A stretch of DNA of 64,000 nucleotides from Imperialibacter sp040222385 (GTDB taxonomy: Bacteria > Bacteroidota > Bacteroidia > Cytophagales > Cyclobacteriaceae): positions 124,001 through 188,000 of the forward strand of contig NZ_JAVKDF010000022.1 of the NCBI RefSeq assembly GCF_040222385.1. Direction: 5' to 3'. Shown piece by piece: positions 45,919 to 53,777 of the stretch. The position numbers were made by a program, and so were the translations under genes. The notes under the pieces were generated by a model. The model saw nothing but the letters and a program-made list of their open reading frames with translations, ran no database searches and was not told where the DNA came from. Numbering within the stretch: the first letter of the stretch is position 1; each line of letters starts with the position of its first letter.

Positions 45919-46311
45919 ATGAACACCAAAATTATCATGACACTCGCAGCAGTCATATTGGGGGCTGCTGGCATAGCCCTCACTTTTATGCCAGATGCCT
46001 TATTGGATTATGCCGGTATGGAGGCGAGTGAGACTGCATTATTACTGATGCAAATACTGGGTGCCTTGTACTTCGCTTTTGCCATGCTCAACTGGATGAG
46101 CAAAGGCAGCCTGATAGGAGGGATATACAACCGACCGGTAGCAGTGGCGAATATGACTCACTTTCTCATTGCCGGACTGGCCCTGGTAAAAGTGCTGATG
46201 TCAAATCCCAATGCTTCCTACCTTATGTGGGGAGTAGGGGTCGTTTACTCATTATTTGCGGTATGTTTTGGCATCATTTTGTTTCGCCACCCGGTAGCTG
46301 AAACGAAATAG
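45919..46311 (+). CDS. Small four-helix membrane protein
   Basis: The ATG at 45919 (NTKIIMTLAAVILGAAGIAL) gives 130 aa with four clean hydrophobic helices and short loops (PDALLDYAGMEASE, MSKGSLIGGIYNRPVAVAN). The family is widespread in Bacteroidota as uncharacterised inner-membrane proteins; I do not recognise a function. It follows the repeat cluster and is probably a single transcription unit. Confidence 0.78.
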   Translation: MNTKIIMTLAAVILGAAGIALTFMPDALLDYAGMEASETALLLMQILGALYFAFAMLNWMSKGSLIGGIYNRPVAVANMTHFLIAGLALVKVLMSNPNASYLMWGVGVVYSLFAVCFGIILFRHPVAETK

Positions 46312-46471
46312 GGAGAGAGTAACGACGCTGATGGTGGCGGCATTGGGGGATTACAATCAATAAGACAAGGAGCCGACAACAGTTGCAAGGAAGTCCAAGA
46401 TGGATTTTCGTAGATTAATTTCGTTTATAGTGCTCAATAAAATATATTTATTCTGATCAATAGAAATCATC

Positions 46472-46852
46472 ATGAATATAGTTCTGTCAGTTGTTCTAGC
46501 CGTTTTGGCAATGTTCCAAAATCCAATTTTTGATTCAGACACACCGGAGGAAACAATTTATTTTTTCTGCCATTCCAAATTGATGGACGTTGCGCCTGGG
46601 GAGAAACAACATGTCCTTATAACTGATGTCTATTCGAAAACAGCTAGCGACAAGCAAGTTTGGGAGATGGTTTCGGAATGGACAGATTTTGTAGAGAGCG
46701 AGTTTGAAAAAGACCGTCGCCGGACGTCCGATTTAAATCACTACAGGACACTGGAGGAAGCAGAAGCAAACTTGGAGCGACGGTTGGTAGAAGACCTTGA
46801 TAGGAACAATACCTTTGTGGAAAAGGTCACTTTTGAATTTGACGTTAAATAG
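46472..46852 (+). CDS. Hypothetical exported protein
   Basis: The 126-aa protein has an N-terminal hydrophobic stretch (about 1-15, NIVLSVVLAVLAMF) acting as signal peptide or anchor, then a charged, mostly helical and beta domain rich in Glu/Asp/Lys (WEMVSEWTDFVESEFEKDRRR). It has two Cys-poor halves and no recognised motif. The start is supported by position after an AT-rich leader. Function is unknown. Confidence 0.6.
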   Translation: MNIVLSVVLAVLAMFQNPIFDSDTPEETIYFFCHSKLMDVAPGEKQHVLITDVYSKTASDKQVWEMVSEWTDFVESEFEKDRRRTSDLNHYRTLEEAEANLERRLVEDLDRNNTFVEKVTFEFDVK

Positions 46853-47051
46853 CCTACAGGATTGGATTTTCCCATTTGCCGGAAGTTTAGTCGTAGCCTA
46901 TCTTGTAGTGCTGAATATCAAGCTCTAGGGTTATTTCAATTAGAACGCATACCACACAGATACACCTAAAAAGGCTGGCGAGTATAACTAAAAAGGTTAG
47001 TGCTTTCTAATAGTTACTTATCAACAAGGCGCTGGTATTACAAAACCACAT

Positions 47052-47759
47052 ATGAGCTTCCTCAACGCCGAATGGAGAAAACTGGCTATTGCGAATTACG
47101 CAATTGATCCAAGAGTATTGGCCAGGTATATTCCGCCCAAAACCGAATTGGATTTGTGGAACGGCACCTGTTATGTTAGTCTTGTGGGATTCATGTTTTT
47201 GAACACCAGGCTACTGGGGATGCCTATTCCCTTTCATCGTAACTTCGAAGAGGTGAACCTGAGATTCTATGTCAGATTTAATGATAAAGGCGAATGGAAA
47301 AGAGGAGTGGTTTTTATAAAGGAAATTGTTCCTAAACCAGCGCTGACTTTTGTAGCGAATACAGTTTACAAGGAGCATTATCAGACCATGAAAATGTCTC
47401 ATGACTGGGTCGAGCACGAAAATAACAGAACTGTAAAATATTGTTGGTCTCTTAAGGGTGAAGAGAATGTGTTTTCGGTTAAAGCAGCTCTTGATCCAAC
47501 AGTTATTGCACGGGGTTCTGAATCTGAATTTATCACTGAGCATTACTGGGGATATACAAAGGCCGGGAAGAATTCATCTCTTGAGTATGAAGTAACTCAC
47601 CCAAGGTGGGATTGTTACGAAGTTTCTGAATAAAAGATAGACGTCAACTTCGGATTGGTTTATGGAACTGAATTTGGTGAGCTCTCCAACTTCGAACCTA
47701 CATCCGTTATGCTCGCTGAAGGTTCTGAAATAACTGTTGAGAATAAAAGGACGATATAA
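47052..47759 (+). pseudogene. DUF2071 (YqjF-like) gene interrupted by one in-frame stop codon
   Basis: The first part (47052-47633, 193 aa) has the DUF2071 start (FLNAEWRKLAIANYAID, then DLWNGTCYVSLVGFMFLNTR, VNLRFYVRF) and stops at TAA 47631-47633 just after DCYEVSE. The same frame continues for 41 codons to TAA 47757-47759, reading KIDVNFGLVYGTEFGEL and VMLAEGSEITVENKRTI, which is the family's normal C-terminal strand set. Read through, the total is 235 residues, the usual family length. So a single nonsense change, or a sequencing error, splits the gene. YqjF-like proteins are small cytoplasmic beta-barrel proteins of unknown activity. Confidence 0.8.
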
Positions 47760-47785
47760 GAGGATCGGTACCATAGTACCTTTGA

Positions 47786-48304
47786 ATGAGTATGAATTCT
47801 GAAAGACAAATTGTTCGAAAGCTTGATCTATTTCCACACTATCCTTCGATATTGTTCTCCTTTTTCTACCTATTCTTTGTCCTGTATCTTTTGAAAGTAT
47901 CGTTCGAGTATCAATCCGATATTATGTTCGATCTAACGCCAGTTCTCCTTACTCTCGGCGCATTAGTCATCCTTTCTTTTCAAATTCCAGGCTGGGTCAA
48001 CTTCGTCAAATTCTTTAGAAAAGAGAAGAATTTGGTCATTATGATAGAGCCAGGCCACCGGGTAACGGTTAGAGGCCAATTGATTGAGAGAAAAGAGATC
48101 AAAACAATTATGCATTTTAAACACATTATCCGCAGAAGAGGCGCTGCTTTTGACTTGGAGTACGTTGCAATTATGCTTAATGCCAAAAAAGCATTGCCTA
48201 TCGTTATTTCTGAACTGATAGTCAGCCCAAGTGAGTTGATCGAACTACTGGACATAAATGATAAGAGTGTTGTGTCAGAGAAAAGATTTTATCATTTCGT
48301 TTAG
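47786..48304 (+). CDS. Hypothetical membrane protein
   Basis: The 172-aa protein has two TM helices (about 22-42, SILFSFFYLFFVLYLL, and about 50-72, DLTPVLLTLGALVILSF) and a basic cytoplasmic beta-rich C-terminal domain (about 85-170). No family is recognised. It is transcribed toward the histidine-kinase gene and ends 11 bp before it on the opposite strand. Confidence 0.65.
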   Translation: MSMNSERQIVRKLDLFPHYPSILFSFFYLFFVLYLLKVSFEYQSDIMFDLTPVLLTLGALVILSFQIPGWVNFVKFFRKEKNLVIMIEPGHRVTVRGQLIERKEIKTIMHFKHIIRRRGAAFDLEYVAIMLNAKKALPIVISELIVSPSELIELLDINDKSVVSEKRFYHFV

Positions 48305-48315
48305 TCAATTACTCG

Positions 48316-49677
48316 TTACCCCACCGGCAACCTCACCACCATCTCCGTAAATTTTCCCTTTTCTGAATACACATGGATTCGGCCTTTGTGGCGGTAGATG
48401 ATCTGCCGACTGAGGCTGAGGCCTATGCCAGAGCCTTCCTTTTTGGTGGAGAAGAAGGGAATAAAAATTTGCTCCAGCTTGTCGGGGTCGATGCCGCTGC
48501 CGTTGTCTTTTATCGCTATGTCCACCCAACGGTCGCTGGGTTCAAAGCGCCAGGTAATGAGCGGGGCATCACTTCCTTCCAGGGCATGGATGGCGTTCGT
48601 CAGCAGGTTGATAAACACCTGCTCCAGCAGCTTGCGGTCACCTTGAATGGTCAGCTCCGCACTTTGCTCGGGCATTTGCACCTGAATGCCGGCCTTTTGC
48701 AGCTCTGAGGCCATCAGCAGATTGATGGAGCTGATCATGCTTTTTACCTCAATCGACTCCGGTTGCAGCTCCGGCACCCGGGTAAAGCGGCGGTAGTCTT
48801 CCACAAATTGTAATAGCCCTTTGCTGCGCAGTTGTATCGTTTCCAGCGATTCCACCATGTCGCTGATGGATTCGTCCGTCAGGTCAGCCACCTTTTTGGC
48901 TTTTCCATTGGGCTGCTTCAGCACCATGATCATCGTTTCCGTGAGCGACAGGAGAGGAGTGACCGAGTTCATAATCTCGTGGGTGAGCACCCTGGTCAGC
49001 TTGATCCACGCTTCCAGCTCCTTCTGGTCAATCTCGTTGGCAATGTCCTTGATGGTAAACAGCCGTATACTTTTGTCAATCAGCTTGAAGGCATATAGCG
49101 AGACGCTCAGGTATTTTTTGTTGCCACTGATGGTGATCTCCAGCAGACGACTTTCGCCGTGACTGAGCTGCAGCAGTTGGGCCATAGCCTCGGAGTTTTC
49201 CGTTTTCAGGTTTTTCCAGTTAGCCACGTTGGGGATATCGAGCAGGCTTTGCGCTTCTGGATTGATCAGGTCAATATGCTCTCTATCATTCAGCGCAATA
49301 ATGCCTGTAGGAATATGCTCCACAATGCCCTGCAGGTAGAGGTACTGTGCTTGACGGGAGAGCTCAGACGCCTGAATAGTATTTAGAATAAGGTCGAAGG
49401 CTTTGTGTAGCCTTTTTTCTGAAGGATCGATCCTGTCCTGTCGAAAACCGACCGTGAAGTCCCTGGTTTCGATGGCTTGCAGAAAGCGGGTTAGGTTGTC
49501 GTTCGTGCGGCGGATAAACCGCCACAGGTCGCTTATTTGGAAGACGGCTACGACTGCCAGCACCACAGGCGTGTAGATCAACTCAAACTGCGTGAAAGAA
49601 TAAGCAATTGCCACCAGCGTGGCCAGTAGCAGGCATGTACGGATGGTGAGCCACAGAAGGAATCTATTTAATACCAT
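48316..49677 (-). CDS. NtrB/NtrY-type sensor histidine kinase
   Basis: The start at 49677 (VLNRFLLWLTI) is preferred because it gives a hydrophobic N terminus and a 14-bp overlap with the upstream regulator gene; an earlier in-frame start at 49725 would add polar residues. The 453-aa product has two TM helices (about 5-25 and 30-50), a linker/HAMP-like helix, a PAS-like domain (about 110-210) and a HisKA with THEIMNSVTPL (phospho-accepting His), then an HATPase with NLLTNAIHAL, DNGSGI and GIGLSL boxes. It is the partner of the sigma-54 regulator encoded directly upstream on the same strand. Confidence 0.94.
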   Translation of the reverse strand: MVLNRFLLWLTIRTCLLLATLVAIAYSFTQFELIYTPVVLAVVAVFQISDLWRFIRRTNDNLTRFLQAIETRDFTVGFRQDRIDPSEKRLHKAFDLILNTIQASELSRQAQYLYLQGIVEHIPTGIIALNDREHIDLINPEAQSLLDIPNVANWKNLKTENSEAMAQLLQLSHGESRLLEITISGNKKYLSVSLYAFKLIDKSIRLFTIKDIANEIDQKELEAWIKLTRVLTHEIMNSVTPLLSLTETMIMVLKQPNGKAKKVADLTDESISDMVESLETIQLRSKGLLQFVEDYRRFTRVPELQPESIEVKSMISSINLLMASELQKAGIQVQMPEQSAELTIQGDRKLLEQVFINLLTNAIHALEGSDAPLITWRFEPSDRWVDIAIKDNGSGIDPDKLEQIFIPFFSTKKEGSGIGLSLSRQIIYRHKGRIHVYSEKGKFTEMVVRLPVG

Positions 49678-51037
49678 ACTTCTCCATTCTGCGGTAAAGT
49701 GCCAGCCGGTCGATGCCCAACTCACGGGCTGCCCGGGTCACATTGCCCTGGTGTTTTTTTAGTGCTTCGTTGATCAGCTTCAGCTCGTTTTCCTGCAAGT
49801 TCAGCGTTTCCGGTGGCGAGTCGGTAGCAGCTGTTTTGGATGAGCTCAGGTCAAAGTAGTTTATGGTCGAACCCTCGGCCATAATCACAGCCCGCTCCAT
49901 GGTGTGCATCAGCTCCCGGATGTTGCCGGGCCAGTGATGGTCGGTCAACTGCTTGCTCGCCAGGTCTGTCAGCTGAGGGGGAGTCTTTCTGTATTTCTTA
50001 GCAAAATGGCCTATGAAATGGCTGGCGAGCAGAAGGATGTCATCCCACCTTTCTCTTAGCGTGGGCAGGGTAATTTCAATGGTATTGATGCGAAAGAGCA
50101 GGTCTTGCCGAAACTCCCCGTCGGCAACCATTTGTGCCAACGGCTGGTTGGTAGCGCTGATCAGCCGGAAGTCGATAGGGATGGGTTTGTTGGAGCCCAA
50201 TCTCGTGATGGTTTTCTGCTGTAGGGCAGTCAGGATTTTGGCCTGGGAAGCAGGGGAGAGGTTGCCTATTTCATCCAGAAAAAGGGTGCCGCCTTCGGCC
50301 AGTTCAAACTTGCCGGGCTTGTCTTCTTTGGCGTCAGTGAAGGCTCCTTTCACATGACCGAACAGTTCGCTCTCAAACAGCTTTTCGTGCAAAGAACCTG
50401 TGTCTACCCTGAAAAACACCTGGTTGTTACGGGTGCTGAGGCTGTGCAGGTAGCGGGCCATTACATCTTTGCCTGTGCCGTTCTCTCCGAGTAATAGTAC
50501 GTTGGCGTCTGTAGGTGCTACCTTTTTGATGGTCGCCAGCACTTGTTTGAATGCAGGCGAAGTACCAATCAGTTCTTCCTCTAGGAGCTTGCTGCTCTCG
50601 GTGATGTCGGTGCTAATCGCCTTGTACCTCTCTGCATTTTTTTCTGCTGATTTTAGCTTCAGGGCATTCTGGATCGTGGCCAGCAATTTCTCATTTGACC
50701 AGGGCTTCACCACGAAATCAGCGGCTCCGGCTTTCATGCCTTCCACGGCCAGGTTGATGTCGCCGTAGGCAGTGAGCAGAATGACCTTGAGGGAAGGATC
50801 TTTGGCCAGCAGATTCGTCAAAGCCCGCAGCCCTTCCTCACCAGTGTTTTCTCCCCGTTGGAAGTTCATATCGAGCAACACCACATCCGGATTGAACTGC
50901 TCCATCAGGTCGAGGGCCTCACTGGGATGCACGCTGGTTTTTACACCCTCATAATGATGTTTGAGTAGCATCCGGGCTGTGGTCAGCACGTCCCGGTCGT
51001 CGTCAACAATGAGTATTTTGGACGGGTGAAGGGGCAT
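49664..51037 (-). CDS. Sigma-54-dependent response regulator (NtrC family)
   Basis: The 457-aa protein has a receiver domain (about 1-120; acids DDD, phospho-acceptor in VVLLDMNF), an AAA+ domain (about 150-380; Walker A GENGTGKD, Walker B GGTLFLDEIG, arginine-rich ALRER-like block) and a C-terminal Fis-type HTH (about 420-457; LIGIDRLALYRRM-like). The sigma-54-contacting loop reads GAFTDA instead of the canonical GAFTGA. It activates sigma-54 promoters by ATP-driven remodelling when phosphorylated. Divergent from it lie three tandem permease genes with a near-consensus -24/-12 promoter. Confidence 0.95.
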   Translation of the reverse strand: MPLHPSKILIVDDDRDVLTTARMLLKHHYEGVKTSVHPSEALDLMEQFNPDVVLLDMNFQRGENTGEEGLRALTNLLAKDPSLKVILLTAYGDINLAVEGMKAGAADFVVKPWSNEKLLATIQNALKLKSAEKNAERYKAISTDITESSKLLEEELIGTSPAFKQVLATIKKVAPTDANVLLLGENGTGKDVMARYLHSLSTRNNQVFFRVDTGSLHEKLFESELFGHVKGAFTDAKEDKPGKFELAEGGTLFLDEIGNLSPASQAKILTALQQKTITRLGSNKPIPIDFRLISATNQPLAQMVADGEFRQDLLFRINTIEITLPTLRERWDDILLLASHFIGHFAKKYRKTPPQLTDLASKQLTDHHWPGNIRELMHTMERAVIMAEGSTINYFDLSSSKTAATDSPPETLNLQENELKLINEALKKHQGNVTRAARELGIDRLALYRRMEKYGIK

Positions 51038-51100
51038 ATTGGGGTGACTATTAATGAATGCGTAGTTGTTCGTTTACTAGGTCGTCGTCGAAGCAACGTC

Positions 51101-51120
51101 ATGCCTGCGAAAGCAGGCAT
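51101..51120. repeat. Perfect palindromic repeat unit (GTCATGCCTGC type)
   Basis: ATGCCTGC-GAAA-GCAGGCAT is a perfect 8-bp stem with a GAAA tetraloop, embedded in CGTCATGCCTGC...CATCTCCG, the layout of dispersed bacterial intergenic repeats (dRS3-like style). It lies in the region between the divergent NtrC-type gene and the permease array. Confidence 0.6.
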
Positions 51121-51254
51121 CTCCGTTCTTACACGCTAAGTTGTTAAAACTGTATCAAAAACAAACACTTTTTTGTAGCAAAACCAAACACTTCCCCATA
51201 CATAATTTTCACACCTCATACGTAACTAATTGGTAATAAGTAGCTTAAACTTAA

Positions 51255-51270
51255 TGGCACAACATTTTCT
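51255..51270 (+). promoter_or_regulatory. Candidate sigma-54 promoter before the triple permease array
   Basis: TGGCAC at 51255-51260, 5 nt, then TTTCT at 51266-51270; GG and the (G)C position are exactly 12 bp apart as required. The -24 part is perfect; the -12 GC reads TC. It would start transcription near 51281, 22 bp before the ATG at 51303. The divergent neighbour encodes a sigma-54 activator, which fits. A CAAACACTT repeat at 51162 and 51185 (23-bp spacing) lies at enhancer distance. Confidence 0.55.
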
Positions 51271-51302
51271 TAACTGGCTGGCATACTATTAACTTTAGCG
51301 CC

Positions 51303-53747
51303 ATGTTCAGAAACTATCTCATCACCACCATTAGAAGCTTCCGCAGAAACATCAGCTACATGCTGCTCAACGTTTTTGGCCTTGCCCTGGGCATTGGCTG
51401 TTCCCTTGTGATCTACAGGGTGATCACCTACGAACTCAGCTATGATAAGCACCACGAGAACTTTGAACACATCTATAGAATTACACGTGCCGACCACCAG
51501 CCTGACAAGATCGAACATGGTTCTGGAGTACCGCATCCACTGGGCAAGGCGCTGCGTGAAGACTATTCCTTCATTGATGAAGTAGCCAGAGTTGATTATC
51601 AGTATGGAGCCATTGTGGCCTCCTGGGAAGGCGATCAGCAACTGAGAAGGCTCAGCGAGGATGTTGGTATAGCGTATGTAATACCTGATTTTTTTAAGGT
51701 TTTCACTTTTGAGTCAGTGTCGGGTGACCTTGCCAGGGGAGTGGAAGAGCTCAATTCGGCAGTCATATCAGATGAGTGGGCAAAGAAGTATTTCGACCTG
51801 ACAGATGCGACGGTCGAAAGTGTTATTGGCAAAAGGTTGACGATTAATTCCAAGTTGTCGGTCACTATTAAAGGCATATTTAAGGCACCTCCCAAAAACA
51901 GCGACTTCCCGTTCAAACTCATGATTCACTACCACAACCTCAAGGACATGAATCCTTACTACGAGGATGGCACGAGGTGGAACAGTACCAGCAGCTCAAC
52001 TAACTGTTATGTGCTGATTAAGAACGAAACCGATAAGGCACAACTGCTGGCGTCTTTTCCTGAGTTCGTTAAAAAGTACTACGATGAAGACGCTGTGGAA
52101 GAGCTGGAGTTTGGTTTGCAGCCGCTGTCCGACGTGCACTTCAATGGCGAGTACGAAAACTACGGCGACCGCACCATGGACATGCGACTGATCATGGCGC
52201 TTGGCGTGGTAGGTTTGTTTCTGATTATCACAGCCTGCATCAATTTCACTAACCTTGCGACGGCTCAGGCGGTAAAAAGGTCTAAAGAGATCGGCATCCG
52301 TAAGGTAATGGGTGGCCACCGTGGGCAGCTTTTGCTTCAGTTCTACAGCGAAACCTTTATCATCACTGCCATAGCTGCGCTAATCTCTCTGGCTATTGCT
52401 GAGTTGTTCCTTATCCAACTTGAAGAAATACTGGGTTACAGACTGTCGATTGACTTGTTGTCAAATACAGAAATGCTGGCGTTTCTTATCGCAGCGGTTT
52501 TTGCTGTCACCCTGCTTGCCGGATTCTATCCTTCACTGATACTATCAAGAATGAATCCGGTGCTGGCTATCAAAAATAAAATTACCTCTGACAGGCACAC
52601 TGGGGGGCTTTCCTTGCGCCGGGCACTGGTGGTCATTCAGTTTGCCATCAGCCAGGCCCTTATCATAGGCACCATCGTGGTGCTGATGCAGATGCGTTTT
52701 ATACAAAGCCAGCCTTTGGGGTTCGAGAAAGACGCCATCATTAATGTATATATCCCTGACCAGGAACATCCTCAAACACTTGAGACCATGCGAAACAGGC
52801 TGCTGGGTGTGAGTGGGATTGAGGACGTCACTTTCTCCCTGGGCGCACCGCTGGCCGGCAGCAACTCGAACTCTAATTTCAGCTATCCTGACGGGGGTGT
52901 TACCGATCAGTACAGCGCTAATTTCAAAATAGCCGATGAGAACTACATCGATTTTTACGGCCTGGAGCTACTGGCAGGTAGGAGCATCAGGCCATCCGAC
53001 TCTCTTAAAGCAGTTGTTATCAACGAGCAGGTCATGCACATCATGGGCATCGATAATCCAGCCGAAGCAATTGGCAAAAAGTTAACAACCGGATTCAACG
53101 GAGACAAAGAGGTGGTAGGGGTGCTAAAAGACTTTCACATTTTCTCACTTCACTCCAAGCTTAGACCTGCGATGGTTATTTACTACCCTGGTGCATTCTA
53201 TGAAATGGGGGTTAAGCTTTCCACTACAGGTGATGCGGTGGCAAAAATAGACAACCTGGTAGCTGAGGTTGACAAGGTGTGGAGCGAAACCTACCCAGAC
53301 TTTATTTTCGACTATGACTTCCTCGACAAGCAAATTGCCGACAGGTACCAAACGGAAAAGAATGTTAGTCAGCTGTTTCTTATTTTTTCAGGCATCGCCA
53401 TTTTTATCGGCGGCCTTGGACTCTATGGCCTGATTTCCTTCCTGGCTAACCAGAGGGTCAAAGAAATTGGCGTTCGTAAAGTGTTGGGTGCCAGCATGGG
53501 CGAAATCATCTTCATTTTCAGCAAAGAAGTGGTTGTGTTGCTCGGAGTAGCTTTTGTTGTCGCAGCACCGCTTACCTACTGGGTGATGCGGGGTTGGCTA
53601 GACGACTTTGCCTATAGTACGCCTTTTAGTCCGGTATTCTTTGTATTGGCCATCAGCGTATCTCTTGTTATTGCACTGGCAAGCACTGGCTACCGATCGT
53701 TTCTCGCCGCCAGGGTCAATCCAGTCGAATCGTTGAGGTCAGAGTAG
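51303..53747 (+). CDS. FtsX/MacB-type ABC permease, array copy 1
   Basis: The 814-aa product lacks the prefix domain of the PadR-linked permeases and begins directly with FRNYLITTIRSFRRN and TM1 (about 20-40). Then come a MacB-like periplasmic domain (about 45-290), three TM helices with the first FtsX domain carrying SKEIGIRKVMGGHR, a second periplasmic domain (about 460-690) and a final FtsX domain with VKEIGVRKVLGASM, ending NPVESLRSE. It is a full-length double permease for an ABC exporter or mechanotransmission complex. It is the first of three tandem paralogues and lies directly behind the sigma-54 promoter candidate. Confidence 0.93.
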   Translation: MFRNYLITTIRSFRRNISYMLLNVFGLALGIGCSLVIYRVITYELSYDKHHENFEHIYRITRADHQPDKIEHGSGVPHPLGKALREDYSFIDEVARVDYQYGAIVASWEGDQQLRRLSEDVGIAYVIPDFFKVFTFESVSGDLARGVEELNSAVISDEWAKKYFDLTDATVESVIGKRLTINSKLSVTIKGIFKAPPKNSDFPFKLMIHYHNLKDMNPYYEDGTRWNSTSSSTNCYVLIKNETDKAQLLASFPEFVKKYYDEDAVEELEFGLQPLSDVHFNGEYENYGDRTMDMRLIMALGVVGLFLIITACINFTNLATAQAVKRSKEIGIRKVMGGHRGQLLLQFYSETFIITAIAALISLAIAELFLIQLEEILGYRLSIDLLSNTEMLAFLIAAVFAVTLLAGFYPSLILSRMNPVLAIKNKITSDRHTGGLSLRRALVVIQFAISQALIIGTIVVLMQMRFIQSQPLGFEKDAIINVYIPDQEHPQTLETMRNRLLGVSGIEDVTFSLGAPLAGSNSNSNFSYPDGGVTDQYSANFKIADENYIDFYGLELLAGRSIRPSDSLKAVVINEQVMHIMGIDNPAEAIGKKLTTGFNGDKEVVGVLKDFHIFSLHSKLRPAMVIYYPGAFYEMGVKLSTTGDAVAKIDNLVAEVDKVWSETYPDFIFDYDFLDKQIADRYQTEKNVSQLFLIFSGIAIFIGGLGLYGLISFLANQRVKEIGVRKVLGASMGEIIFIFSKEVVVLLGVAFVVAAPLTYWVMRGWLDDFAYSTPFSPVFFVLAISVSLVIALASTGYRSFLAARVNPVESLRSE

Positions 53748-53777
53748 TCATTTTTTCATCTCTTAAAAGCCAAGGAT

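Noticed and set aside
46950..46990. Minus-strand 15-codon stretch ending in GVSVWYAF then a stop, like an outer-membrane barrel C-terminus
   Set aside because: Only 15 codons after an upstream stop; too short to claim a remnant.
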